From Cellulophaga sp. L1A9 (GTDB taxonomy: Bacteria; Bacteroidota; Bacteroidia; Flavobacteriales; Flavobacteriaceae): DNA of 64,000 bases. Made by a program: the position numbers and the translations under genes. This document shows positions 43,647 to 51,772 of the stretch, in pieces (position 1 is the first letter of the stretch; the number at the start of each line of letters is the position of its first letter). The DNA lies in NCBI RefSeq assembly GCF_009797025.1, contig NZ_CP047027.1:3286001-3350000 (forward strand), in the 5' to 3' direction. Below the pieces are notes generated by a model. That model made no database searches and was not told the origin of the DNA. It saw nothing but the letters and a program-made list of their open reading frames with translations.

Positions 43647-44192
43647 ATGAGTCAAAAAGTATTGCTTTCTTCAAAAGAGATAAATATTATCCTGCATCGC
43701 TTGGCTTGTCAGCTTTTAGAAAATCATTTAGATTTTGAGAATACTGTACTTATAGGTATTCAGCCTCGAGGAATATTTTTAGCACAACGGCTTACAGATA
43801 TTCTTCAAAATGAATATGGGGTAAAAAATATAAACCTAGGATTTTTAGACATTACTTTTTATCGTGATGATTTCCGTAGAGGAGATAAAACCTTAGAAGC
43901 GAATAAAACAAACATCAATTTCTTGATAGAAGATAAAAATGTTGTACTTATTGATGATGTATTGTATACAGGAAGAAGTATAAATGCAGCATTAACGGCT
44001 TTACAATCTTTTGGAAGACCTATAGGGGTAGAGTTACTGGCATTAATAGATAGAAGATTTAGTCGCCATTTGCCAATACAGCCCAATTATAGAGGCAGAC
44101 AGGTAGATGCTATCAATAATGAAAAGGTAAAGGTCAAGTGGAAAGAAAATGAAGGCGAAGATGCAGTCTATTTAATCAATACTACAGCATAA
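43647..44192 (+). CDS. pyrR: PyrR-type uracil phosphoribosyltransferase/regulator
   Basis: A 181-residue type I phosphoribosyltransferase with the PRPP-binding motif VVLIDDVLYTGRS near residues 99-111 and the PyrR-like features VLIGIQPRGIFLAQRL, LGFLDITFYRDD and RQVDAINNEKVKV. In Gram-positive bacteria PyrR binds pyr mRNA leaders; here the leader before it is only about ten bases and holds no terminator/antiterminator pair, so RNA-based control at this site is unlikely. It may act mainly as an enzyme (uracil + PRPP to UMP). It is first in the run with pyrB. Confidence 0.9.
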   Translation: MSQKVLLSSKEINIILHRLACQLLENHLDFENTVLIGIQPRGIFLAQRLTDILQNEYGVKNINLGFLDITFYRDDFRRGDKTLEANKTNINFLIEDKNVVLIDDVLYTGRSINAALTALQSFGRPIGVELLALIDRRFSRHLPIQPNYRGRQVDAINNEKVKVKWKENEGEDAVYLINTTA

Positions 44193-44222
44193 AGTTTAAT
44201 ATAGAATAGCAAAAATAAGCAT

Positions 44223-45149
44223 ATGAGCGAGTTGAGTGTAAATCACTTATTAGGAATTAAATATCTTAAAGAACAAGATATTCAGCTTATTTTTGAAACT
44301 GCAGATCATTTTAAAGAGGTGATCAATAGATCTATTAAAAAAGTACCTTCTTTACGAGATATTACCATTGCTAATGTTTTTTTTGAAAATAGTACCCGTA
44401 CAAAACTATCTTTTGAACTTGCAGAAAAACGTTTGTCTGCAGATGTAATTAACTTTTCGGCAGGGCAATCTTCTGTTAAAAAAGGGGAAACCTTGATCGA
44501 TACGGTGAACAATATTCTAGCCATGAAGGTAGATATGGTGGTGATGCGTCATCCCAATCCCGGAGCAGGAATATTTTTATCTAAACATGTAAAGGCAGCT
44601 ATTGTAAATGCGGGTGATGGTGCGCATGAACATCCTACGCAAGCACTACTTGATTCTTATTCAATTAGAGAAAAATTAGGAGATGTTGCTGGTAAAAATG
44701 TGGTTATAGTCGGTGATATTTTGCATTCCAGAGTAGCGCTTTCTAATATTTTTGCGCTAAAATTACAGGGTGCTAACGTAAAAGTTTGTGGTCCTAAAAC
44801 ATTAATTCCAAAACATATAGCCTCATTGGGGGTTGAAGTAGAAACAAACCTGAAGAAAGCCTTAGAATGGTGTGACGTTGCCAATATGCTTCGGATACAG
44901 AATGAACGTTTAGATATCAGTTATTTTCCAACAACAAGAGAGTACACACAACAATTTGGAGTAAATAAAAAGTTGTTAGATGGCTTAGATAAAGAGATTG
45001 TCATTATGCACCCTGGACCTATAAATCGAGGAGTAGAAATTACTAGTGATGTGGCAGATTCTAACCAGTCTATAATATTAAACCAAGTAGAAAATGGTGT
45101 AGCTATTCGTATGGCAGTGATTTATTTACTAGCTTCAAAAATAAAATAG
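44223..45149 (+). CDS. pyrB: Aspartate carbamoyltransferase catalytic chain
   Basis: A 308-residue ATCase. The carbamoyl-phosphate site is FFENSTRTKLSFELA (residues about 54-68), HPTQALLD is at 137-144, and MHPGPINRG lies near 262-270. It makes carbamoyl-aspartate in de novo pyrimidine synthesis. The regulatory chain gene pyrI is not in the window. It follows pyrR by 30 bases and is followed five bases later by the small STAS-like gene, so a single operon is likely. Confidence 0.96.
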   Translation: MSELSVNHLLGIKYLKEQDIQLIFETADHFKEVINRSIKKVPSLRDITIANVFFENSTRTKLSFELAEKRLSADVINFSAGQSSVKKGETLIDTVNNILAMKVDMVVMRHPNPGAGIFLSKHVKAAIVNAGDGAHEHPTQALLDSYSIREKLGDVAGKNVVIVGDILHSRVALSNIFALKLQGANVKVCGPKTLIPKHIASLGVEVETNLKKALEWCDVANMLRIQNERLDISYFPTTREYTQQFGVNKKLLDGLDKEIVIMHPGPINRGVEITSDVADSNQSIILNQVENGVAIRMAVIYLLASKIK

Positions 45150-45154
45150 AACGT

Positions 45155-45487
45155 ATGATTTTTGATAAAGATGAAAATATAACGATTGTTTTTCAGGAAA
45201 AGGCCACTTTAAAAATCTTTTTAGAGAACCTTTCAAATGGATATGAAAAGATAAAGAATGATCACATCATTATTAATCTTTTCTCTTTTTCTAAAATCAC
45301 TAAAAATGATTTATTGGAATTTTTAGACCTTTCAAATACACATAAGAAAGCAAAGAAATCTTTTGTTTTGGTTACAGATGCTGTTTCGTATAATGATGTG
45401 CCTAATACTATTTCAATAGCGCCCACTATACAGGAGGCAAAGGATATCATTGAAATGGAAGAAATAGAGCGGGATTTAGGTATATGA
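45155..45487 (+). CDS. Small STAS-like protein upstream of rnz
   Basis: A 110-residue protein with an alternating beta-alpha pattern (ITIVFQEK, IIINLFSFSKITKNDLLEFL, KSFVLVTDAV, ISIAPTIQEAKDII), which resembles STAS/anti-sigma-antagonist folds. No phosphorylatable serine stands at the usual place. Homologues are sometimes named ribonuclease Z from their neighbour, but no metallo-beta-lactamase motif is present, so that name is wrong here. It ends IEMEEIERDLGI. It lies five bases after pyrB and overlaps the DUF3291 gene by four bases (ATGA). Role unknown, perhaps regulatory. Confidence 0.72.
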   Translation: MIFDKDENITIVFQEKATLKIFLENLSNGYEKIKNDHIIINLFSFSKITKNDLLEFLDLSNTHKKAKKSFVLVTDAVSYNDVPNTISIAPTIQEAKDIIEMEEIERDLGI

Positions 45488-45945
45488 GCTATCTCGCTCA
45501 AATAAACATAGCGAAGATGATTGACGAAATTGATAGCCCTATAATGGCCGATTTTGTTGGTAATTTAGATAAAATAAATGCACTAGCAGAACGTAGTAAA
45601 GGTTTTGTTTGGCGTTTAATTGAGGGCGAAAATAACGCTACGTCTATTCAAGTTTTTGATGATCGTTTTATCATCGTAAATATGTCTGTCTGGCAAAATA
45701 TGGAGGCACTTTTTAAATTTACCTATTCATCAGAACACGTTGAGATTTTTAAGCGAAAAAAAGAGTGGTTTCATAAGATGAAAGAAATGCATATGGCATT
45801 TTGGTACATGCAGGAAGATACATTACCAACGCCAGAACAAGCAAAAGAACGCTTGCTATACCTTCAAAAGCACGGAGAGACGCCGTATGCTTTTACGTTT
45901 AAGAGCAAATTTACGGCAGAAGAAGCTAAAAAGTATATTCTATAA
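45484..45945 (+). CDS. DUF3291 family protein
   Basis: A 153-residue protein of the DUF3291 family, which has a ferredoxin-like (antibiotic biosynthesis monooxygenase-like) fold. Typical features are YLAQINIAKM at the start, KGFVWRLIEGENNATSIQVF (about 40-59), VNMSVWQNMEALFKFTYSS and MAFWYMQEDTLPTPEQAKER. The function is unknown. The ATG overlaps the previous stop (ATGA), and rnz follows 15 bases later. It is probably translated with the operon running from pyrR to rnz. Confidence 0.88.
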   Translation: MSYLAQINIAKMIDEIDSPIMADFVGNLDKINALAERSKGFVWRLIEGENNATSIQVFDDRFIIVNMSVWQNMEALFKFTYSSEHVEIFKRKKEWFHKMKEMHMAFWYMQEDTLPTPEQAKERLLYLQKHGETPYAFTFKSKFTAEEAKKYIL

Positions 45946-45960
45946 ATTAGAGCGCATTTC

Positions 45961-46866
45961 ATGAAATTAACCATACTTGGTTGTTACGCAGCTACACCTA
46001 GAACGATGACGAATCCTACGTCTCAAGTTCTTGAAATAAAAAACCACATGTTTTTAATAGATTGTGGTGAGGGCACTCAAGTGCAATTAAGAAAGCATAA
46101 AATTAGATTTTCTAAAATCAACCATATTTTTATTTCACATTTGCATGGAGATCATTTTTTTGGTTTACCAGGTTTAGTGTCAACGTTTCGTTTGTTAGGA
46201 AGGGATGCCGAGTTGCATATTTACGGACCTAAAGGAATTGAAGAAGCAATACATCTTCTCCTTAAGTTAGGGAACTCGTGGACAAATTATAAGCTTATTT
46301 TCCATGAATTGACGTCAAAAGAATCTGAACTAATTTATGAGGATGATAAAGTAACGGTTAAAACAATCCCTTTAAATCACCGAGTGTATACAAATGGTTT
46401 TCTCTTTCAAGAGAAATTAGCAGCTAGAACCTTAGATGTTGAAGCTGCAGAAAGCTACGATATTGAGGTTTGTTATTACCAGAATATTAAAAACGGGCGC
46501 GATATCACCTTAGATGATGGCCGAGTAATACCAAATGATGAGTTGACTTTTGATCCTCCAAAACCCAAAAGTTATGCCTTTTGTAGTGATACAGCCTACA
46601 AACCAGATATTGTACCTTTGATTAAGAATGTAGATGTTCTGTATCATGAATCTACTTTTTTAGAAGCACAAGCAGCGCTTGCACCTAAGACCAAACACTC
46701 AACGGCTAAAGAAGCTGCGTTAATAGCGAAGCAGGCCAATGTAGGTCAATTGATTCTTGGGCACTACTCTACACGATACAAATCAATAGACTTGTTTCAG
46801 GAAGAAGCTCTGGAGGTTTTTGATCATGTTTTGTTGGCAGATGATGGCAAGGTATTTAATTTCTAA
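45961..46866 (+). CDS. rnz: Ribonuclease Z
   Basis: A 301-residue tRNase Z of the short form. The metal-binding motif is SHLHGDH at 59-65. Further histidines occur in NHRVYTNGF, in the FCSDTAY aspartate motif, and in the closing GHYSTRY. It cleaves the 3' trailer from tRNA precursors. Full length and all metal ligands are present, so it should be active. It is the last gene of the pyrR-rnz run; a 95-base gap separates it from pdxH. Confidence 0.95.
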   Translation: MKLTILGCYAATPRTMTNPTSQVLEIKNHMFLIDCGEGTQVQLRKHKIRFSKINHIFISHLHGDHFFGLPGLVSTFRLLGRDAELHIYGPKGIEEAIHLLLKLGNSWTNYKLIFHELTSKESELIYEDDKVTVKTIPLNHRVYTNGFLFQEKLAARTLDVEAAESYDIEVCYYQNIKNGRDITLDDGRVIPNDELTFDPPKPKSYAFCSDTAYKPDIVPLIKNVDVLYHESTFLEAQAALAPKTKHSTAKEAALIAKQANVGQLILGHYSTRYKSIDLFQEEALEVFDHVLLADDGKVFNF

Positions 46867-46961
46867 TACCCTGAATATTTAGTGTATAAATAAGCTGGAG
46901 AATCTTTATCTTTTAGTATCTTTTTCAGAACTTTGTATTCGTTGAAATTAGGTAGAACAAG

Positions 46962-47606
46962 ATGCAAAAAGATTTAGGAGATTATAGAAAAACATACGCA
47001 AAAAGTGAACTTACTGAAAGTAGTATTTCAGACAACCCGATGGAGCTTTTTCAAAAATGGTTTTATGAAACTGAAGCATCTGAGGGTGTAGATGAGCCAA
47101 ATGCCATGACGGTAGCTACAATTGGCGAAGATGGTTTTCCAAAGAGTAGGGTGGTATTGTTAAAGAAGTACACCCATGAAGGTTTTATTTTTTATACGAA
47201 TTACGACAGTGAAAAAGGTAAAGCTATTGCGAATAATCCTAATGTTTGTATTTCATTTTTTTGGCCCTTTATGGAGCGTCAAATTATTATAAAAGGGATA
47301 GCAGAGAAGATTCCAGAAAATTTATCAGATGGCTATTTTGAATCACGACCTGATGGCAGTAAGCTTGGAGCTATTGTTTCAGAACAGAGTGCTGTGATTG
47401 ATTCAAGAGAAGTCTTGGAAGAAAGACTCAAAGAGCTGGAAAAAGAATACGAAACCAAAGAAATTTTGCGACCTAAAAATTGGGGAGGCTATATTGTTAA
47501 ACCTGTTTCGATGGAGTTTTGGCAAGGGAGACCAAATAGGTTGCATGATCGCATCAGGTTCTCTTTAGAAGATATTGATTGGAAAATTGATAGACTCGCG
47601 CCTTAA
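46962..47606 (+). CDS. pdxH: Pyridoxamine 5'-phosphate oxidase
   Basis: A 214-residue FMN enzyme. Key segments are NAMTVATIGEDGFPKSRVVL (about 47-66), GFIFYTNYDSEKG, ISFFWPFMERQI, SEQSAVIDSRE and the C-terminal EFWQGRPNRLHDRI. It oxidises pyridoxamine or pyridoxine phosphate to pyridoxal phosphate in the cytoplasm. The ATG at 46962 fits the usual N-terminus (LGDYRKTYAKSEL). The sixA-like gene follows 34 bases later. Confidence 0.95.
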   Translation: MQKDLGDYRKTYAKSELTESSISDNPMELFQKWFYETEASEGVDEPNAMTVATIGEDGFPKSRVVLLKKYTHEGFIFYTNYDSEKGKAIANNPNVCISFFWPFMERQIIIKGIAEKIPENLSDGYFESRPDGSKLGAIVSEQSAVIDSREVLEERLKELEKEYETKEILRPKNWGGYIVKPVSMEFWQGRPNRLHDRIRFSLEDIDWKIDRLAP

Positions 47607-47640
47607 ATCACAATTTTAACCGACTAAATTTGATGAAAAA

Positions 47641-48129
47641 TTGAAAACTATATATTTAATGCGCCACGGTAAATCTACTTGGGATTACGCAGTTTCGGAT
47701 AGAGATAGACCTTTAAAAGAGCGTGGAATTCAAGATGCGCATATGGTAGCAGAAGCTTTACATAAATTAAATTTGAAGATAGATGCTGCTTTTTCAAGTC
47801 CAGCAAATCGTGCTTTGCATACAGCGATGATTGTTTTAAATGATTTGAATTTTCCATTGCATAAAGTTGAAATTTCAAACGATTTATATGATTTTTCAGG
47901 AGAATCTGTACTTCAATTTATAAAAGAATTAAATAATGACCTGAATAGTGTTTTTATTTTTGGTCATAATCACGCCTTTACCGAAATTGCAAATTCATTG
48001 GGGAGTCAGTTTATAGAAAATGTGCCAACAGCAGGTTTTGTTCAGTTAAGTTTTGATGCAAAAAATTGGGAAGCCATTACAAAAGGGAAGACTGAAAAGA
48101 CCTTATTTCCAAAATATCTTAGAAAATGA
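47641..48129 (+). CDS. sixA: SixA-like histidine phosphatase
   Basis: A 162-residue phosphoglycerate-mutase-like phosphatase of the short SixA form. The catalytic RHG is at residues 8-10 (MRHGKSTWD), and the second histidine is in FIFGHNHAFT. The start is TTG at 47641; no ATG would keep the motif with its first strand. SixA dephosphorylates histidine phosphotransfer domains in E. coli, but here the ATGA overlap with the polyphosphate kinase gene suggests a role tied to polyphosphate or phosphate signalling. This link is inferred from coupling only. Confidence 0.88.
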   Translation: MKTIYLMRHGKSTWDYAVSDRDRPLKERGIQDAHMVAEALHKLNLKIDAAFSSPANRALHTAMIVLNDLNFPLHKVEISNDLYDFSGESVLQFIKELNNDLNSVFIFGHNHAFTEIANSLGSQFIENVPTAGFVQLSFDAKNWEAITKGKTEKTLFPKYLRK

Positions 48130-50198
48130 TAAAAAGTAAGAATCAATATATAAATCGTGAAATTAGTTGGTTGCAATTTAATAAGCGTGTATTACAAGAA
48201 AGTGCAGATAAAAAAGTGCCCTTAATAGAGCGGTTGCGTTTTTTGGGTATTTTCTCTAATAATTTAGATGAATTTTTTAAGGTACGTTATGCAACTGTTA
48301 AACGTATTGTTGAGGCTGGTAAAACAGGTAAAAGTGTTTTAGGGGGCGAGATCGCGAAAGATTTATTAGAGCAGATTACCAATATTGTTATTAAACAACA
48401 AACGGAAAGTTTAAAAATTTTAGGTGAAATAGAAAAAGAGCTTGAAACTAAAGATATTTATATCATCAATGAAAAGGAAATTTCAGAGAAACAATCCGAA
48501 TTTATAAAAACCTATTTTGCCAATCAAGTAAGTCCAGTCTTGATGACAATCATTTTAAATGATTTGCGAGAGTTCCCTGTTTTAAAAGATACAGCGGCGT
48601 ATTTAGCCATAAAAATGGTTTTAAAGCCCGAGACAGATCATAAAAATTCAGAAAATAGATACGCTTTAATAGAAATTCCAAAAGGGATAGATCGTTTTGT
48701 GGTTTTGCCTAAGGAGGATGGGAAAAATTATATTATTATTTTAGATGACCTTATTCGTTATTGCTTAGGGAGCATATTTAATATGTTTGAATACAAATCT
48801 ATTTCTGCACACATGATAAAAATTACGCGTGATGCAGAGCTAGATATGGATAATGATTTGAGTAAGAGTTTTATCGAAAAAATATCTAGCAGTGTAGAAC
48901 ACCGTAAAACAAGTGATCCTGTTCGTTTTGTATATGATAAAAGTATCGCTAAAGACACGCTTAACTTTTTAAAGGAGAAAATGAATATTGAGGGCACGGA
49001 TAGTGTCATTCCGGGCGGTAGGTATCATAATCGTAGAGACTATATGGGCTTCCCTAGTTTGGGCAGACAAGATTTATTATATGATAAAATAAAACCCTTG
49101 CCAATAAAAGGTTTAAGTATGGAGGGCAGTTTGTTTGAGCCTATCGCTACTAAAGATTTTTTACAATACACACCTTATCACACCTTCTCCTATATCATTA
49201 AATTTTTACGAGAAGCGGCGCTAGATCCAAAAGTAAAAACGATTAAAATAACGGTTTATCGTTTGGCGAATAATTCTCAAGTAGCAGCATCGTTAATAAA
49301 TGCTGTGAAAAACGGAAAACAAGTTACGGTACAAATAGAGCTACAAGCGCGTTTTGATGAGCAAGCGAATATTGAATATGCCGAACAATTACAGGCAGAA
49401 GGGGTAAAGTTAATTTTTGGCGTTCCAGGTTTAAAAGTGCATAGTAAAATATGCCTAATTGAACGTGAAGAAAATGATGTTATTAAAAGATATGGTTTTG
49501 TGAGTACGGGTAATTTTAATGAAGCAACCTCTCGCATCTATACAGATTATACCTTGTTTACGGCTAATGATGAAATTTTAAAGGAATTAAATAAAGTGTT
49601 CGACTTTTTTGAAACAACCTATAAAATAAATAAATACAAGCATTTAATTGTTTCTCCGCATTATACTAAAAACGTATTTAAAAAGCTTATTGATACAGAA
49701 ATAGCAAATGCAAAGGCAGGAAAAGAGGCATATATCAAAATAAAAATGAACAGTTTTACATCGTATAAGATGGTAGATAAACTGTACGAAGCAAGTAATG
49801 CAGGTGTTAAAATTAAATTGATCATCCGTGGTATTTGTTGCTTAATTCCAGGAGTAAAAGGGATGAGCGAAAATATTGAAGCGATAAGTGTCGTAGATAA
49901 ATTTTTAGAGCATCCAAGATCTTTCATCTTTGCCAATAATGGAGATCCTAAGATATTTATTACTTCTGCAGATTGGATGACTAGAAATTTAGATTATAGA
50001 GTAGAAGTGGGTTGCCCTATTTATGATGAAGATATTAAGCAAGAGCTTATGGATACTTTTGAAATTTCTTGGAGTGACAATTTAAAAGCAAGAGTATTTT
50101 CAGAGAAGCAGGATAACGCGTATAAAAAAATAAAAGGTCCAGAAGTGCGTTCTCAATTTGCGCTATATGATTATTACAAAGCAAAACTAGAATCTTAA
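48126..50198 (+). CDS. ppk: Polyphosphate kinase 1
   Basis: A 690-residue PPK1. It opens YINREISWLQFNKRVL, as in the family. The phosphorylated histidine lies in KVHSKICLIER near residue 438, and the second active-site histidine is in EHPRSF near 596. It makes polyphosphate from ATP, or the reverse, probably at the membrane. Overlap with sixA upstream (ATGA) and ppx 13 bases downstream give a compact polyphosphate operon. Length and motifs are complete. Confidence 0.96.
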   Translation: MIKSKNQYINREISWLQFNKRVLQESADKKVPLIERLRFLGIFSNNLDEFFKVRYATVKRIVEAGKTGKSVLGGEIAKDLLEQITNIVIKQQTESLKILGEIEKELETKDIYIINEKEISEKQSEFIKTYFANQVSPVLMTIILNDLREFPVLKDTAAYLAIKMVLKPETDHKNSENRYALIEIPKGIDRFVVLPKEDGKNYIIILDDLIRYCLGSIFNMFEYKSISAHMIKITRDAELDMDNDLSKSFIEKISSSVEHRKTSDPVRFVYDKSIAKDTLNFLKEKMNIEGTDSVIPGGRYHNRRDYMGFPSLGRQDLLYDKIKPLPIKGLSMEGSLFEPIATKDFLQYTPYHTFSYIIKFLREAALDPKVKTIKITVYRLANNSQVAASLINAVKNGKQVTVQIELQARFDEQANIEYAEQLQAEGVKLIFGVPGLKVHSKICLIEREENDVIKRYGFVSTGNFNEATSRIYTDYTLFTANDEILKELNKVFDFFETTYKINKYKHLIVSPHYTKNVFKKLIDTEIANAKAGKEAYIKIKMNSFTSYKMVDKLYEASNAGVKIKLIIRGICCLIPGVKGMSENIEAISVVDKFLEHPRSFIFANNGDPKIFITSADWMTRNLDYRVEVGCPIYDEDIKQELMDTFEISWSDNLKARVFSEKQDNAYKKIKGPEVRSQFALYDYYKAKLES

Positions 50199-50211
50199 AA
50201 TACTAGAACTA

Positions 50212-51111
50212 TTGAAAGTAAGAAAATTTGCAGCAATAGATATTGGGTCAAACGCAATCCGATTGCTAACGCATAATATTATTGAAGAAAAGAATAAGCC
50301 TACGCTTTTTCGCAAAAGTGCTTTGGTAAGGGTTCCAGTACGTTTAGGGGAAGACTCTTTTACTGTTGGAGAGATTACTGATCGCAATGCAGACCGGATT
50401 GTTAATACGATGAAAGCTTTTAAGTTATTAATGGAAGTTGCGGGTGTAGAAAATTATATGGCTTGTGCTACTTCTGCAATGCGTGAAGCAAACAACGGTT
50501 TGGAAATCATTAAGCGAGTAAAAGATGAGGCAGATATAAGCATTGAGCTTATTGATGGGAAACGAGAAGCAGCAATTATTGCGTCTACCGATCTTAAGCA
50601 ATTAATGCAAAAAGATAAATCTTATTTATATATTGATGTAGGAGGAGGGAGTACAGAGTTTACGGTATTCACTGAAAACAAAATTCAAGTTTCAAAATCT
50701 TTTAAGCTAGGAACTGTGCGTCTACTTAATAATATGGTGGGCGAAGCTACATGGCAAAAACTAGAAGATTGGATAAAAGAACATGTTAAAAATATTCCAG
50801 ATGTATCTATTATTGGTTCTGGAGGTAACATTAACAAGTTGCATAAAATTTCAGGTAGAAAAGAAGGAGAGCCTTTGTCTTCAATTTGGTTAAAGGCGCA
50901 GTATAGCTTTTTAGAAAGTCTTACGTATGACGAACGTATTTCTGAACTTGGATTAAATCCAGATAGGGCAGATGTTATTATTCCTGCCACAAAGATATTT
51001 TTATCTGCAGCAAAATGGAGTGGTGCTAAAAAAATACACGTTCCTAAAATTGGGTTGTCGGATGGTATTATTAAAACCTTGTATTATGATACTAATGTGA
51101 AAAAACCTTAA
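50212..51111 (+). CDS. ppx: Exopolyphosphatase/Ppx-GppA phosphatase
   Basis: A 299-residue protein of the actin/ASKHA fold. The phosphate-binding loops are AAIDIGSNAIRLL (8-20) and YIDVGGGSTEF (near 143-153). It lacks the C-terminal HD-like domain of the long E. coli Ppx and so belongs to the short form. It removes terminal phosphate from polyphosphate or hydrolyses pppGpp. Translation begins with TTG at 50212, supported by the family start KVRKFAAIDIGSN. Its stop overlaps the stop of the convergent miaE in a TTAA. Confidence 0.93.
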   Translation: MKVRKFAAIDIGSNAIRLLTHNIIEEKNKPTLFRKSALVRVPVRLGEDSFTVGEITDRNADRIVNTMKAFKLLMEVAGVENYMACATSAMREANNGLEIIKRVKDEADISIELIDGKREAAIIASTDLKQLMQKDKSYLYIDVGGGSTEFTVFTENKIQVSKSFKLGTVRLLNNMVGEATWQKLEDWIKEHVKNIPDVSIIGSGGNINKLHKISGRKEGEPLSSIWLKAQYSFLESLTYDERISELGLNPDRADVIIPATKIFLSAAKWSGAKKIHVPKIGLSDGIIKTLYYDTNVKKP

Positions 51112-51689
51112 CCGTGAATACTTTCACTTTTGCTTAAATCTTTCATGATACTTGCTTCGTAAACCAATAAATCTTCCCATTTTTGGTCAACTTCTGTTCG
51201 GTCTCCATATTGTCGAGCAAATTTTAAGAACATGGTATAATGGCCTGCTTCGCTAATCATTAATTTGTGGTAGAAGTCGGCTAATTCCTTGTCTTCTAAC
51301 GCTTCAGAGAGTAATCGGAATCTTTCACAGCTTCTAGCTTCAATAAGTCCGGCATAGAGTAGCCTATGTACTAATTGAGTGGTTCTGCTACCTCCTTTAG
51401 GGAAAAATTTCAGTAGCTGAAGTACGTATTCATCCTTTCGGTCGCGCCCAAGAATTTGACCGCGATCAATAATCCTATCGTGAACCATTTTAAAATGTCC
51501 CATTTCTTCCCGTACTAAGGCTATCATTTCTTGTACCAAGGCTGTATACTCAGGAAAAGAAACAATTAAGGATATTGCTGTTGCAGCAGCCTTTTGCTCG
51601 CAGTAGGCATGGTCAATTAAAATTTCATCAATATTTTTTTCAACAATATTTACCCATCTCGGGTCCGTTGGTAATTTTAATCCTAGCAT
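51108..51689 (-). CDS. miaE: tRNA-(ms2io6A)-hydroxylase
   Basis: A 193-residue diiron hydroxylase of the ferritin-like fold. Ligands are expected in the four helices: DHAYCEQKAAATA, MGHFKMVHDRIID, IEARSCERFRLLSEA and ISEAGHYTMFLKFA. The E..H spacing is visible in each. It hydroxylates the isopentenyl group of the modified A37 in tRNAs reading U-codons, using oxygen. A start ATG at 51689 gives MLGLKLPTDPRW, as usual for the family. It is convergent with ppx and shares four bases. Confidence 0.92.
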   Translation of the reverse strand: MLGLKLPTDPRWVNIVEKNIDEILIDHAYCEQKAAATAISLIVSFPEYTALVQEMIALVREEMGHFKMVHDRIIDRGQILGRDRKDEYVLQLLKFFPKGGSRTTQLVHRLLYAGLIEARSCERFRLLSEALEDKELADFYHKLMISEAGHYTMFLKFARQYGDRTEVDQKWEDLLVYEASIMKDLSKSESIHG

Positions 51690-51772
51690 TTTTTTAAGTA
51701 TTAAGTAGAAGCTATAGTGAACATCAAAAGAACTCTATATGCTTGAAGTATTTTTTTTATTTCAGCGAACGG

